From a virus: a DNA stretch of 46,544 nt. The stretch spans positions 1 to 46,544 of IMG/VR virus record IMGVR_UViG_3300020034_000029. One strand, written 5' to 3'. A program made the position numbers and the translations under genes. Positions 7,648-15,166 of the stretch are shown here, one piece after another; within the stretch, counting starts at the first letter, position 1, and each line of letters opens with the position of its first letter. The notes under the pieces were generated by a model that worked only from the letters and a program-made list of their open reading frames with translations, was not told where the DNA came from and ran no database searches.

Positions 7648-9454
7648 TGGGCGGCGGCGCTCCACTTCCAGGCAACATATTCCCCGCACTAGCCCGTTGA
7701 ATCAGGTCCGACAAAGCGTTCGATCCATCCGTAGGAGACGTCGCCAGGTTCTTAGCCGCCTTCGAAGCAGCCTCGGCGTCAGCTAACTGCTGCTGTTTCG
7801 CCTGAGCCTGAGCCCGTTCCTGACGCATCGCAGCTACATCATCGTCGTCGCGCAAGATACCGGGAGGAATCGAGAGGTCTTCGCCATATCGATCCAGCGC
7901 TTCATCGATATTAAATTTATCTAACACGCTGGGATCTTCTGGGTGCATCTCTTTGAGTTTCAAAGCGTATCCCGTGAACTGTTCGATACCGCCAGCAGCC
8001 AAGGCCTTCTGGGCCTGAGCGATGATCGAGGTGTATTCCACCTTGAGAGGCATCTTACGCATCTCGGGAGGTGGTGGCGGAATGCGTCCTTGCGCGACCA
8101 TGATATCGAAGCTCTGCTCTACCAATGGATCAAGCAAATCTTGGTTCAAGCGATCTACTACCGGGCCCACTTCTTGTAGCTTTTCGTTTTGCAACGCCCG
8201 TATTTCTTCAGCGGTCACGTTGCCTTTATCCAGATTCGATACCACGAGCCAGAGATCCTTGTGGAAGCATTCGTTGATGCGTTCCATGATCGAGACTTTT
8301 TCTAAATTCAACTGCTGGAAATTAGGCTGAATCAAATACGCAGGCTCAAACTTCTGCTGGCCATCTCGCGAGTCCACGTAGGTGATATCGCCAGGAACCA
8401 CAGTGGCTTTCTGGTTCCGCATAGTCGAAGGCGCTACCATCGCGGGGTTGATCGACTTCTCAAGCGCCATCGCCCCTCGACGTTCGTACACTTGCAGTCC
8501 TTGTTGATCGCCCAACGCTTCCATACCCGGGCAATAGGTGCCGTAGATATCTTCTCCAGAGACTTCCCATCGCGGAGCTAAGATCCTAAATTTATCGAAA
8601 CCCTTTTTCCGCATGGTCTTATCGGAATCTGCCATCGAAATCGAATACTGGCCGTTAGTTGATCCCCGTTCGTAGTACACGCTCAGGTATTTCTTCTTTT
8701 CGGAAAGCTTGCTATCCGGGTTGTAATCCGGGTTCGGAAGAATCGCATGAACCACATCAATCCAGGTCTCTGTGTTATTCGCATACCAAAGCGATTTCAC
8801 CATCTCGGAGCAATGTGACCAATCGTATTTACGCGTGGCTTCGTCGTAGACAAACTCACCTACGATCTGCCTTACAGTCATCTGATAATCACGCATGAAC
8901 ACGTTTATTTTCAGTTTGTAATCCGCTGCCAAGTAATACGAGCCGATCACAAACGGGTAGGTGTGAATCACGCGCTCGAAATCTTCCATGATCAGCATGC
9001 ACGCCGTACCAAACACGCCCATATCGCCATAGACGGTCTGCAAACTCGTGTACAAATTCGAGCGCAGGAACATATCACTCATCGCCCAGGTGACATCGTA
9101 GAGCCATTCCTGAACAACCGATAACTTGGTCATGTCTGGGTCAGCCGTCGTCAACCTAAACCAAGGCCGTGACGGCGACGTGAACCCTGACATCATCCCC
9201 GCGCGGAGCGTACGTGCAGCTAGCCCCGCCGTAGAATTAATAATCGCGTAGTTTCTTCTGTTGCCTCGATCACGATCAGACGTTATAAACCGCGTTCGGC
9301 GCGGGAGGATGAACTGACCCAACTCCTGCCAATGCGACAAAAACGAGGAGCGTTCAATCGCCATCCCAGCGCGAAGACGTTCCAGTTCCAACCGGGTCAT
9401 CGGCTGTTTCGCTTCCGGTACTTTACCCAGCCTAACTGTTCGGACTGTTTCCAT
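7640..9454 (-). CDS. Portal (head-to-tail connector) protein
   Basis: 604 residues. Typical podoviral connector: ERLRAGMAIERSSFLSHWQE, LGQFILPRRTRF, then NSTAGLAARTLRAGMMSGFT and SPSRPWFRLTT near the N-terminus, and the GDMGVFGTACMLIMED segment in the wing domain. The portal dodecamer forms the DNA entry channel, seeds procapsid assembly and docks the terminase. The C-terminus after about residue 530 is Ala/Gln-rich coiled coil, as expected for the barrel, and ends in PPPNA. It sits between the terminase block and the head genes. Confidence 0.93.
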   Translation of the reverse strand: METVRTVRLGKVPEAKQPMTRLELERLRAGMAIERSSFLSHWQELGQFILPRRTRFITSDRDRGNRRNYAIINSTAGLAARTLRAGMMSGFTSPSRPWFRLTTADPDMTKLSVVQEWLYDVTWAMSDMFLRSNLYTSLQTVYGDMGVFGTACMLIMEDFERVIHTYPFVIGSYYLAADYKLKINVFMRDYQMTVRQIVGEFVYDEATRKYDWSHCSEMVKSLWYANNTETWIDVVHAILPNPDYNPDSKLSEKKKYLSVYYERGSTNGQYSISMADSDKTMRKKGFDKFRILAPRWEVSGEDIYGTYCPGMEALGDQQGLQVYERRGAMALEKSINPAMVAPSTMRNQKATVVPGDITYVDSRDGQQKFEPAYLIQPNFQQLNLEKVSIMERINECFHKDLWLVVSNLDKGNVTAEEIRALQNEKLQEVGPVVDRLNQDLLDPLVEQSFDIMVAQGRIPPPPPEMRKMPLKVEYTSIIAQAQKALAAGGIEQFTGYALKLKEMHPEDPSVLDKFNIDEALDRYGEDLSIPPGILRDDDDVAAMRQERAQAQAKQQQLADAEAASKAAKNLATSPTDGSNALSDLIQRASAGNMLPGSGAPPPNA

Positions 9455-9781
9455 CTAAGCTCCTAGGAGCGTCTTGGTCGCCGCGGGTGCGCTTGATGCC
9501 CCGCTCGGCCCGGTCAAAATCGAACCCCCCGCTAAATTCGGTACGCTCATCGCAGCCTTAAGCGCAGCAATCGACGCTGCCTGTGAAGCCGATGCGTTAG
9601 CGTTCTTAGCTGCTTTGTTCTGAGCGTCAGACTTTTCCACTTTCTCGACTTGCGCCTTAATCGCGGTTTCTTGCGCTTCCGCCGCGCCCTTGGCATGCTG
9701 AACCTGCTGGTTATTTTGCACCGCGCCATAGGTGGCCGTTGCTGCTGTCAAAGCAATCATCGCTGGTATCGCTGCTGGCAT
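9455..9781 (-). CDS. Small virion-associated protein with C-terminal TLLGA motif
   Basis: 108 residues: a hydrophobic Ala/Thr-rich N-terminus (residues 1-20), a Gln/Lys/Ala coiled coil (about 22-75), then GGSILTGPSGASSAPAATKT and LLGA. Small proteins with this ILTGP and KTLLG ending occur near portal genes in many podoviruses; their function is not established. It ends directly before the portal start and shares one base with the GNAT gene upstream. Confidence 0.7.
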   Translation of the reverse strand: MPAAIPAMIALTAATATYGAVQNNQQVQHAKGAAEAQETAIKAQVEKVEKSDAQNKAAKNANASASQAASIAALKAAMSVPNLAGGSILTGPSGASSAPAATKTLLGA

Positions 9782-10239
9782 TACGAGGCCTCCTGGAGTA
9801 ACTTAGCGTAGGTCAAATCTTCCAACTGGAATCCCATGCGTTCCAAGATCTTCCCGAAATCGTTTCTCGCGCTGATCACCTGATGAACCACATCAACGCC
9901 CTCGTTTTTCAATTCGTTGATGCACCATTTCATGAACTTATAACCCGTCAACCCTTTGCGGTATTCAGGTTTTAAATACAGCACGTCTTGCACCGCCTGG
10001 ATCTGGTCACGAGAATGCAACTGTTCGCTCACTATGAACACTTGATACCCAACTAAAATCCCTTTATTCCGCGCGGTGAATATGTACAAGCACCCGTTCT
10101 TATCGCATGCAAGATAGGTCTCAAGCTGAGGATTCAGTGGCCCGTAGAACTTGTTCGCAGTCTCCCGGTGATGATCGTTCCAAAGCGGTAGCATTTCATC
10201 GGCCAAGGCCTCGGAGTAGCGTTCGCGGGTAAACCTCAT
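9781..10239 (-). CDS. GNAT-family acyltransferase-like protein
   Basis: 152 residues with a GNAT-like order of elements: a beta strand with the hydrophobic pattern GCLYIFTARNKGILVGYQVF, DVLYLKPEYRKGLTGYKFMK (the acetyl-CoA-binding motif A region, R-K-G-L-T-G), then NDFGKILERMGFQLEDLTY as the C-terminal motif B-like part. Such genes are often found between terminase and portal in T7- and BPP-1-like phages. The substrate is unknown. ATGA overlap with the large terminase gene. Confidence 0.75.
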   Translation of the reverse strand: MRFTRERYSEALADEMLPLWNDHHRETANKFYGPLNPQLETYLACDKNGCLYIFTARNKGILVGYQVFIVSEQLHSRDQIQAVQDVLYLKPEYRKGLTGYKFMKWCINELKNEGVDVVHQVISARNDFGKILERMGFQLEDLTYAKLLQEAS

Positions 10240-11726
10240 CGCGTAGAACCCCCCATAATGACCCTTTCCATGGGGTCAACGTCTTTTGGAGTGTTCATGG
10301 CATAGGGATCAAAATCGCTTAACAGGCGCGATCTCTGTGCGCCAGGGATTACGCTAGCCATGCTTGCAGCCATCTCTGGCCAAGCGAACGTTAAAGCGAG
10401 GCCATCAGCGAGATCTGGACTGAAGCCTAAGCGCTTCTTGATCTGGTCTTTAGGCTCGATAAGAAATTTGCCGTTCTTCAGCGTGTAAGTGGGTGTGGTG
10501 AGTTCTCTTGTCAGCTCTGGCATGTTTGGCAGACTCCCGCCACGCTTCACCCATTCAGCCATGCGAAACCACATCTCAGCGCGTTTGTTGAAATACCTTG
10601 GATCATCAGCCTTCCCTGCGAAATTGATGGGTACCATCGGGATGTTGCCCTGGATCATAGCGTCTTGTACCGCGGCGCCAAAGCCTCCTGTATCATCAAC
10701 GAAGCATGTCTCCCAGTTCCACTTGTGACGCGCCAGTTCAGCTCGGGCCGCGACTGCTGGACCGCGTTCATTACGCATTTCAACAGGCCTGTATGATTGC
10801 AGTCCTTGGCGCGGGAATAAAACGGTCCGATCATCGCCTTCTAACGCGACATCGATACCTAATCGTTTCTGCGAATGCTCGATATCTTGAGGGAGGACAA
10901 CGCGTTTCATGGCTTGCTCGACATCTTCGGGGCCAAGCAACACGTTGATCGAGGTCGGTGGGAATTGGCCGAGGATGTACGCCATGACCCAGGGATTATC
11001 CCGGCCATACGCAGCGATTTGAGCACGAGCCCACTCAATATCAATGCGGGGAGACCGATCAGGATCATCGGGATCACCTGTAATCGTTATGACGTGCCAG
11101 AGATGTCTAAGCGTTGTGGCCGCTGCGTACAACATGCCATCACGCGAAAGTGGATTGCCGGCTTGAATAATCTTGCCCCACTTACATTTCGAGAGCGCTT
11201 GCTCACCGGCTCGGCCAACGGTCATGGGAATCGCGCCAGATTCATCGATGAGAATTAAAACGTATTCAGCATGCAGGCCTGAAAGAGTTTTCCCTTGCTC
11301 CTCAGCGTTAGCGGTCTTAGCAAATGATCTCGCCGACATGAACCAGGTCTCAGGGTGATCGTTTGCATAGATTCGTTCAGAATTCCAAGTAAACGCAAAC
11401 TTTAAAAACTCTGATCGCGATTGCCACTTAGCAAACTCCGGCCAGAGATTATCTTTTAAGTTATCGCCCGTAATCGACACAGCGGCGCCCTTCGGATGCG
11501 AGCCAATGTTCGCTTGCGTGGACATAAACCACCAGCCGATCCAAGCGAGCAATGCTGATTTACCTGGACCCGCGCAGGCTTGCAAACTCAGACGAATAAT
11601 CTTCGGATCGCGCAAGGCTTCGATAGCTTTTTCTTGCCATCGGTCAGGCGTAGCTTTCAATTCTTCGACGATAAACGAGAGTGGATTCTCGCGCCATCGC
11701 TTAATTTTAGCGGCAGCTGGGCTCAT
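10236..11726 (-). CDS. terL: Terminase large subunit (ATPase and nuclease)
   Basis: 496 residues. The packaging motor ATPase has a Walker A-like CAGPGKS at residues 51-57 and Walker B LILIDE at 157-162. The RNase H-like nuclease shows the expected acidic residues: Asp292 in LGIDVALEGDDRTVLF, Asp344/345 in CFVDDTGGFG and Asp441 in SPDLADGLALTF. All catalytic elements are present, so the protein should be active. The start overlaps the TerS stop (ATGA), giving coupled synthesis. It drives DNA into the procapsid through the portal and cuts the concatemer. Confidence 0.93.
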   Translation of the reverse strand: MSPAAAKIKRWRENPLSFIVEELKATPDRWQEKAIEALRDPKIIRLSLQACAGPGKSALLAWIGWWFMSTQANIGSHPKGAAVSITGDNLKDNLWPEFAKWQSRSEFLKFAFTWNSERIYANDHPETWFMSARSFAKTANAEEQGKTLSGLHAEYVLILIDESGAIPMTVGRAGEQALSKCKWGKIIQAGNPLSRDGMLYAAATTLRHLWHVITITGDPDDPDRSPRIDIEWARAQIAAYGRDNPWVMAYILGQFPPTSINVLLGPEDVEQAMKRVVLPQDIEHSQKRLGIDVALEGDDRTVLFPRQGLQSYRPVEMRNERGPAVAARAELARHKWNWETCFVDDTGGFGAAVQDAMIQGNIPMVPINFAGKADDPRYFNKRAEMWFRMAEWVKRGGSLPNMPELTRELTTPTYTLKNGKFLIEPKDQIKKRLGFSPDLADGLALTFAWPEMAASMASVIPGAQRSRLLSDFDPYAMNTPKDVDPMERVIMGGSTR

Positions 11727-12046
11727 GCTTGAGAGTCCCCGAGAATTTGTTCGATGGATACTGAACCAGAATGCTCGATAGATTCTTTAGGTTTACCGAA
11801 TGCTCTATCGACAAGGAAAGTCGTGGCTGTAATGCGGTCTTTGATTGAGGCTGGACACGGAATCTTTTCGCCTTCTTCCGTGATGAACGTGTTTACTTCT
11901 TTGCCTTCAGCTACGTCGGACATGAACTTAATCAACTGATTTTTTCTGACGAGCTTTTCACATTCTGTTCGCAGCCAATCAGTCGGACGGCCTGCTCCGG
12001 GTCGTGCCCCGCCGTTCGAGAATTTTTGGCCCTTTTTAATTAACAA
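11723..12046 (-). CDS. Terminase small subunit-like DNA-binding protein
   Basis: 107 residues from a TTG start with AAGGA 8-9 nt upstream. The basic N-terminus NGGARPGAGRPTDWLRTEC is a motif shared by many phage small terminases. Helices follow, with TATTFLVDRAFGKPKESIEH in the C-terminal half. TerS recognises phage DNA and recruits TerL; the ATGA overlap with terL supports the assignment. It is the first gene of the late leftward cluster and has a 19-nt element (12114-12132) upstream. Confidence 0.78.
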   Translation of the reverse strand: MLIKKGQKFSNGGARPGAGRPTDWLRTECEKLVRKNQLIKFMSDVAEGKEVNTFITEEGEKIPCPASIKDRITATTFLVDRAFGKPKESIEHSGSVSIEQILGDSQA

Positions 12047-12113
12047 CTGAAAATTCCTTTGAATTTCACGCTCTAAGCCTAAGCGTTTTATTCGTCCAAC
12101 GCTAGTGAAAAAA

Positions 12114-12132
12114 GAGGAAAAATGAGGAAAAT
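12114..12132 (-). promoter_or_regulatory. 19-nt element upstream of the terminase genes, repeated at 38899
   Basis: The minus-strand sequence ATTTTCCTCATTTTTCCTC occurs exactly twice in the window: here, about 68 nt before the TerS start, and at 38899-38917, ahead of the tail-fibre anchor gene. Both are non-coding or just touch a stop codon, have the same orientation relative to late genes, and head late gene blocks. It contains a TTTTCCTC unit twice, separated by AT. A role as a late activator site, promoter upstream element or RNA signal is inference. Confidence 0.5.
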
Positions 12133-12142
12133 CAGTTTTCGG

Positions 12143-12331
12143 TCATGGTCGCAGTTTTTTCCTCCGTTCGTAATGCCAATCAAAAATCCCGGCTGCATTC
12201 AAAGCTTTCTTCACCGTTTCGTAGGTGATGGTGTGCTTTAAAATCAACATGCCTGGGATTTGTTTTCTGGGAATGCCTTTACGGAATAACCGCAAGATCA
12301 GCAGATTTCTAATTCGTATATCTTTCCGCAT
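12143..12331 (-). CDS. Small helix-turn-helix-like protein
   Basis: 62 residues, strongly basic (net charge about +13). RNLLILRLFRKGIPRKQIPG followed by TITYETVKKALNAAGIFDW resembles a compact helix-turn-helix: an interrogating helix with an Arg-Lys-Gln turn, then a helix with an Ala-Ala-Gly end. It lies between the small replication-linked genes and the terminase, where late regulators are often found. DNA binding is inferred; no family is recognised. Confidence 0.6.
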   Translation of the reverse strand: MRKDIRIRNLLILRLFRKGIPRKQIPGMLILKHTITYETVKKALNAAGIFDWHYERRKKLRP

Positions 12332-12334
12332 TGA

Positions 12335-12553
12335 TCAGTGAAGCTTTACTTTGATGTGTCCCTTGATCCCATACTTCTCCTGAGCTATTGACGCTGAAAA
12401 CTTAGTGATCATCGCTAAAGCCACCACCGCATATTGCTCAGCTGGCGTCCGATCCTTTTCACGATTCGCCGCGATAATCTTAGGCATTTCAGGCACCGTA
12501 TCAATTTTTACAGCCCCATTTTCCTGATCTTCGAGCGTGATCGTTATTTTCAT
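12335..12553 (-). CDS. Conserved small phage protein (MKITITLED type)
   Basis: 72 residues from ATG 12553, chosen because AAAGGAAAT lies just upstream and the start overlaps the stop of the previous gene (TAATG). A longer frame would begin inside that gene. The N-terminus MKITITLEDQENGAVKIDTV and the later TPAEQYAVVALAMITK helix match a widespread type of small phage protein of unknown function. Confidence 0.65.
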   Translation of the reverse strand: MKITITLEDQENGAVKIDTVPEMPKIIAANREKDRTPAEQYAVVALAMITKFSASIAQEKYGIKGHIKVKLH

Positions 12554-12816
12554 TAATTCATTTCCTTTCGATTTATAGCGCTGTTTTTGATGTTTTTGAG
12601 TACCTGATTGATTTGCATGAAACAGGCATAGCAATAAGCCGCCATCAATACAGCTTCTTTACCATCCTGATCGCTCGTGAAGTTAGCCAAGATGAACTTA
12701 GGACTCAGCGGTTTCAAAACTCGGCCACACGTACAGAGCCCTTCACCAGCTAACAGATTTCTAAACGTCCTGATTTGACCCTGGCTTGACGCTTCTTTTT
12801 GGCTTAAACGCTCCAT
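12553..12816 (-). CDS. Putative zinc-binding phage protein
   Basis: 87 residues with a strong AAAGGAG before the ATG. Two Cys pairs, CTCG (residues 28-31) and CYAC (62-65), could hold one zinc ion. The helix between and after them is amphipathic. It is the first gene after the iteron region and reads away from it; the function is unknown. Confidence 0.65.
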   Translation of the reverse strand: MERLSQKEASSQGQIRTFRNLLAGEGLCTCGRVLKPLSPKFILANFTSDQDGKEAVLMAAYCYACFMQINQVLKNIKNSAINRKEMN

Positions 12817-12902
12817 TTTGGCTCCTTTGTACCCCTACTGTCATTGGTGTTTAGCTGTCATTTCGTAAATTATCTATTTTTAGATATGTTTTTAATCATT
12901 TA

Positions 12903-13087
12903 TGACACTTAGACACTTTCGACACTTGATTTCCCTATGTACCCTATACACACATGTACATACACCCTATACAGTACATATCCATATGTATTTATATATA
13001 TATAAGTGTCATTAAGTGTCTAAGTGTATGGCATCGTCGTACAGATTAACAACAGTTAACAATGACAGTTATTTTCAAATGACACTT
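12903..13087. other. Candidate replication origin: AT-rich region with GACACTT iterons
   Basis: GACACTT occurs on the plus strand at 12904, 12912, 12921 and 13081. Its complement AAGTGTC is at 13004 and 13014, with AAGTGTA at 13021-13027. ACACTTAGACACTT (12905-12918) and its exact reverse complement (13014-13027) form a 14-bp inverted repeat about 95 bp apart. Between them lie ACCCTATACA twice (12941, 12964) and a TA-alternating tract (12981-13003) that would melt easily. The region adjoins the TOPRIM-VapE gene, and the last repeat runs into its 3' end. It is the longest gap without a gene in the window (12817-13074). Confidence 0.6.
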
Positions 13088-14604
13088 CCATCGTCAGCGT
13101 CACGATGCCACATACGTTTAAATTCGCCGCGAATTGTAAACGATTTTGTTGAAAAACCGATACTCCTTAAAATGTGAGCCACTGTCTTGCTGTTAGCAGA
13201 ATTCATGCGCTCATTGGGGACGCCCACGAGGGCCAATGCCTCATTGCGAGTGACAGTTGAACGGCCAACCAAAGCCGTTTCTAGGAGTTCTTCCCAAGGA
13301 TGCGATTCGCGGCGCTCCGCTTGCAGTTGTTGGGTTTCTTCGGTTGGCACCAGGTAACCCTCATCCCCTTCATCTAAACGAACCATAGCTTGCGCGAACA
13401 GCTGTTCCCGGTCCCGCTTGATCGCTTCGAAATCAATCCTACCGCACTTAATGGGCCAAAATCGACGACCTCCGGTCTGGTCTTTGATCCACTCGGATTC
13501 GTTGGTTGTACCCACTAAAACGCAAGATCTGGGATGGTCAATGGCAATCCTGCCGTACTTCTCGCGGTACCGATCGACCCGCTTCGTGATGATTTGCTTA
13601 ATCCGCGACTGGTCAGCCTTGGAGAATGAATTGAGTTCAGCTATCTCAACGAGCAGTTTTCCCTGGAGTTGGCGCTCAAAATCCTCAGAATCAGCCGTAA
13701 TCCCCACCTCGGCATACCACGCGCCTCCGATCACCTGCATAGCGCGGGTCTTTCCGATACCCTGGGAACCTTCCAGGACAACCATGTGATCTGCCTGGGA
13801 ACCGGGCCGCATCGCGCGTTTGACCATCGAAACGAAGAAGTTCTTACCAAAAGCGTCTACGCTTGTACTACGCTCAGCTCCTAGATAATCCCCGCTAAAA
13901 GCAGACAATCGTTCTTCTCCGTCCCACACCAGAGATTTGAGCCAATCCCGGACCTGATGGCGTTTGTCGGTTAGCGCGAAATAGCTGATCCCATCGTGGA
14001 CCATGTTCGATGTGACCCGGTGCATACCTAGCTGGTCTTGCAGTTTAATCATCAGCGCCGTGGTTTTGGAATCTGACCAAGGCACAGTGAGGCCGTCCTT
14101 ATCCGTATAGATTTCGTTAGTAAATTCATCAAACCAGATGCGACCACGGAATTCATGAGTCAAAAGCCGGACGACGTTCGCGGCATTGCAGATGGGTTTG
14201 CCATCTTTGGACATGGCAAGACCGGCTTTTTCAAGTAGAGAGTATTGGGACTCAGTAGGCGGTGTTTCTTCGGTAAGTTCGGGAACGGATGGAATGACCT
14301 CGGCGCGGGGTTTAGCCCATTCTACCATAGCGTTGAACGTCCATCCATCATCTAGCGCGGTCTTTGCGTTAAAGCCTTTGGGCATCTTGAGCGTTGAGAT
14401 CCGTTTAAGCTGCGCGGCGTGCTGGGCATAAGCTACAGTGCGTTTCTTAATCCCCGCTTCCCCAGCGTCAGGCCAATAAAGAACTTGGCGATTGAATAGG
14501 ACCGACTCGGATACGCCTAAATAGGAAACGACTTCATAGGATTCACCCACAAGATGGATCGCCGCGACTCGGGCATCTTCGCTAACGATTAATAGAGGTT
14601 TCAT
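13075..14604 (-). CDS. VapE-type SF3-like helicase with degenerate TOPRIM-like N-terminus
   Basis: 509 residues. Residues about 1-90 look like a TOPRIM half-domain: PLLIVSEDARVAAI and YWPDAGEAG stand where the catalytic Glu block and the DxD block of primases would be. The canonical acidic pattern is incomplete, so primase activity is doubtful. The C-terminal part is a clear virulence-associated protein E domain: Walker A GSQGIGKT (279-286), Walker B KLLVEIAEL (316-324), sensor GTTN (365-368) and DQTGGRRFWP (375-384). Likely role: opening the origin and unwinding. ATGA overlap with the VRR-NUC gene; the origin-like repeats lie at its 3' end. Confidence 0.85.
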   Translation of the reverse strand: MKPLLIVSEDARVAAIHLVGESYEVVSYLGVSESVLFNRQVLYWPDAGEAGIKKRTVAYAQHAAQLKRISTLKMPKGFNAKTALDDGWTFNAMVEWAKPRAEVIPSVPELTEETPPTESQYSLLEKAGLAMSKDGKPICNAANVVRLLTHEFRGRIWFDEFTNEIYTDKDGLTVPWSDSKTTALMIKLQDQLGMHRVTSNMVHDGISYFALTDKRHQVRDWLKSLVWDGEERLSAFSGDYLGAERSTSVDAFGKNFFVSMVKRAMRPGSQADHMVVLEGSQGIGKTRAMQVIGGAWYAEVGITADSEDFERQLQGKLLVEIAELNSFSKADQSRIKQIITKRVDRYREKYGRIAIDHPRSCVLVGTTNESEWIKDQTGGRRFWPIKCGRIDFEAIKRDREQLFAQAMVRLDEGDEGYLVPTEETQQLQAERRESHPWEELLETALVGRSTVTRNEALALVGVPNERMNSANSKTVAHILRSIGFSTKSFTIRGEFKRMWHRDADDGSVI

Positions 14605-14972
14605 TCGATAGCGTTCACCGATGAAATAATGAGCCCATCGCCGCCTAAACGGTTGACCATCAGCACGAAATCGATTTGTTCGGACGTGGCGTGGCCTTTG
14701 GGAGTCTTTATTTCCCGGGCGACGAATTGACCAATCGTTGTGCCCACCATATCAGCAGTGATCTTAACCGGGCGGATACCTACGAGATCTGAAGAACCGA
14801 TAGCTAATCCGAAACGGATGCGCTTAGCATTTTGCAGTAGAACATGGTTGGTTCCCTTAACGGGTACCGGGCGACCTGTCCAGCCGAGACCCACATTGTT
14901 TCGAAAGAGGCGCCAGCCCAGCTCTGAGGCTTTCAGCTGGATTTTCTGCATCAGGGTTGTTTCGGCTTTCAT
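14601..14972 (-). CDS. VRR-NUC domain nuclease
   Basis: 123 residues, the size of a stand-alone phage VRR-NUC protein. LFRNNVGLGW, IRFGLAIGSSDLVGIRPV (with the active-site Asp), FVAREIKTPKGHATSEQ (E-x-K) and NRLGGDGLIISS match the PD-(D/E)xK core. These are structure-specific nucleases that act on flaps or junctions and are often encoded next to phage helicases, as here. All catalytic residues visible for the family are present. Overlaps its neighbours by ATGA on both sides. Confidence 0.88.
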   Translation of the reverse strand: MKAETTLMQKIQLKASELGWRLFRNNVGLGWTGRPVPVKGTNHVLLQNAKRIRFGLAIGSSDLVGIRPVKITADMVGTTIGQFVAREIKTPKGHATSEQIDFVLMVNRLGGDGLIISSVNAIE

Positions 14973-15166
14973 TTGCGTTTCCTCCGGGTGGTGTTAGCGC
15001 GGATTTGACGCAGCACGCGAGGCATGTCTATAAAGTTACGGCAGTTCAGGATTCGGTTCAGGTTTTGCAGTTCGTCGCGGATGTCCATCAGAACGGCCAT
15101 TTTTGCCACATCCGAGCTCATTCCTGTAAGAGTCCAACTTACGTCTTTGTGTCGCGTATCACTCAT
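14969..15166 (-). CDS. Small hypothetical protein of the replication operon
   Basis: 65 residues. KMAVLMDIRDELQNLNRILN is an amphipathic helix, followed by CRNFIDMPRVLRQIRANTTR and a basic end. Genes of this type are common between SF2 helicase and nuclease genes in phages; the function is unknown. Its ends overlap the helicase (ATGA) and nuclease genes, so it is co-translated with them. Confidence 0.7.
   Translation of the reverse strand: MSDTRHKDVSWTLTGMSSDVAKMAVLMDIRDELQNLNRILNCRNFIDMPRVLRQIRANTTRRKRK

Noticed and set aside
12082-12103. Inverted repeat AGCGTT/AACGCT between the HTH-like and TerS genes
   Set aside because: A 6-bp stem with a 10-nt loop and no T run is not enough to call a terminator; noted as a possible operator only.
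13418-13789. Rightward open frame of 123 codons inside the VapE gene
   Set aside because: Antisense shadow; the VapE frame contains all expected motifs.
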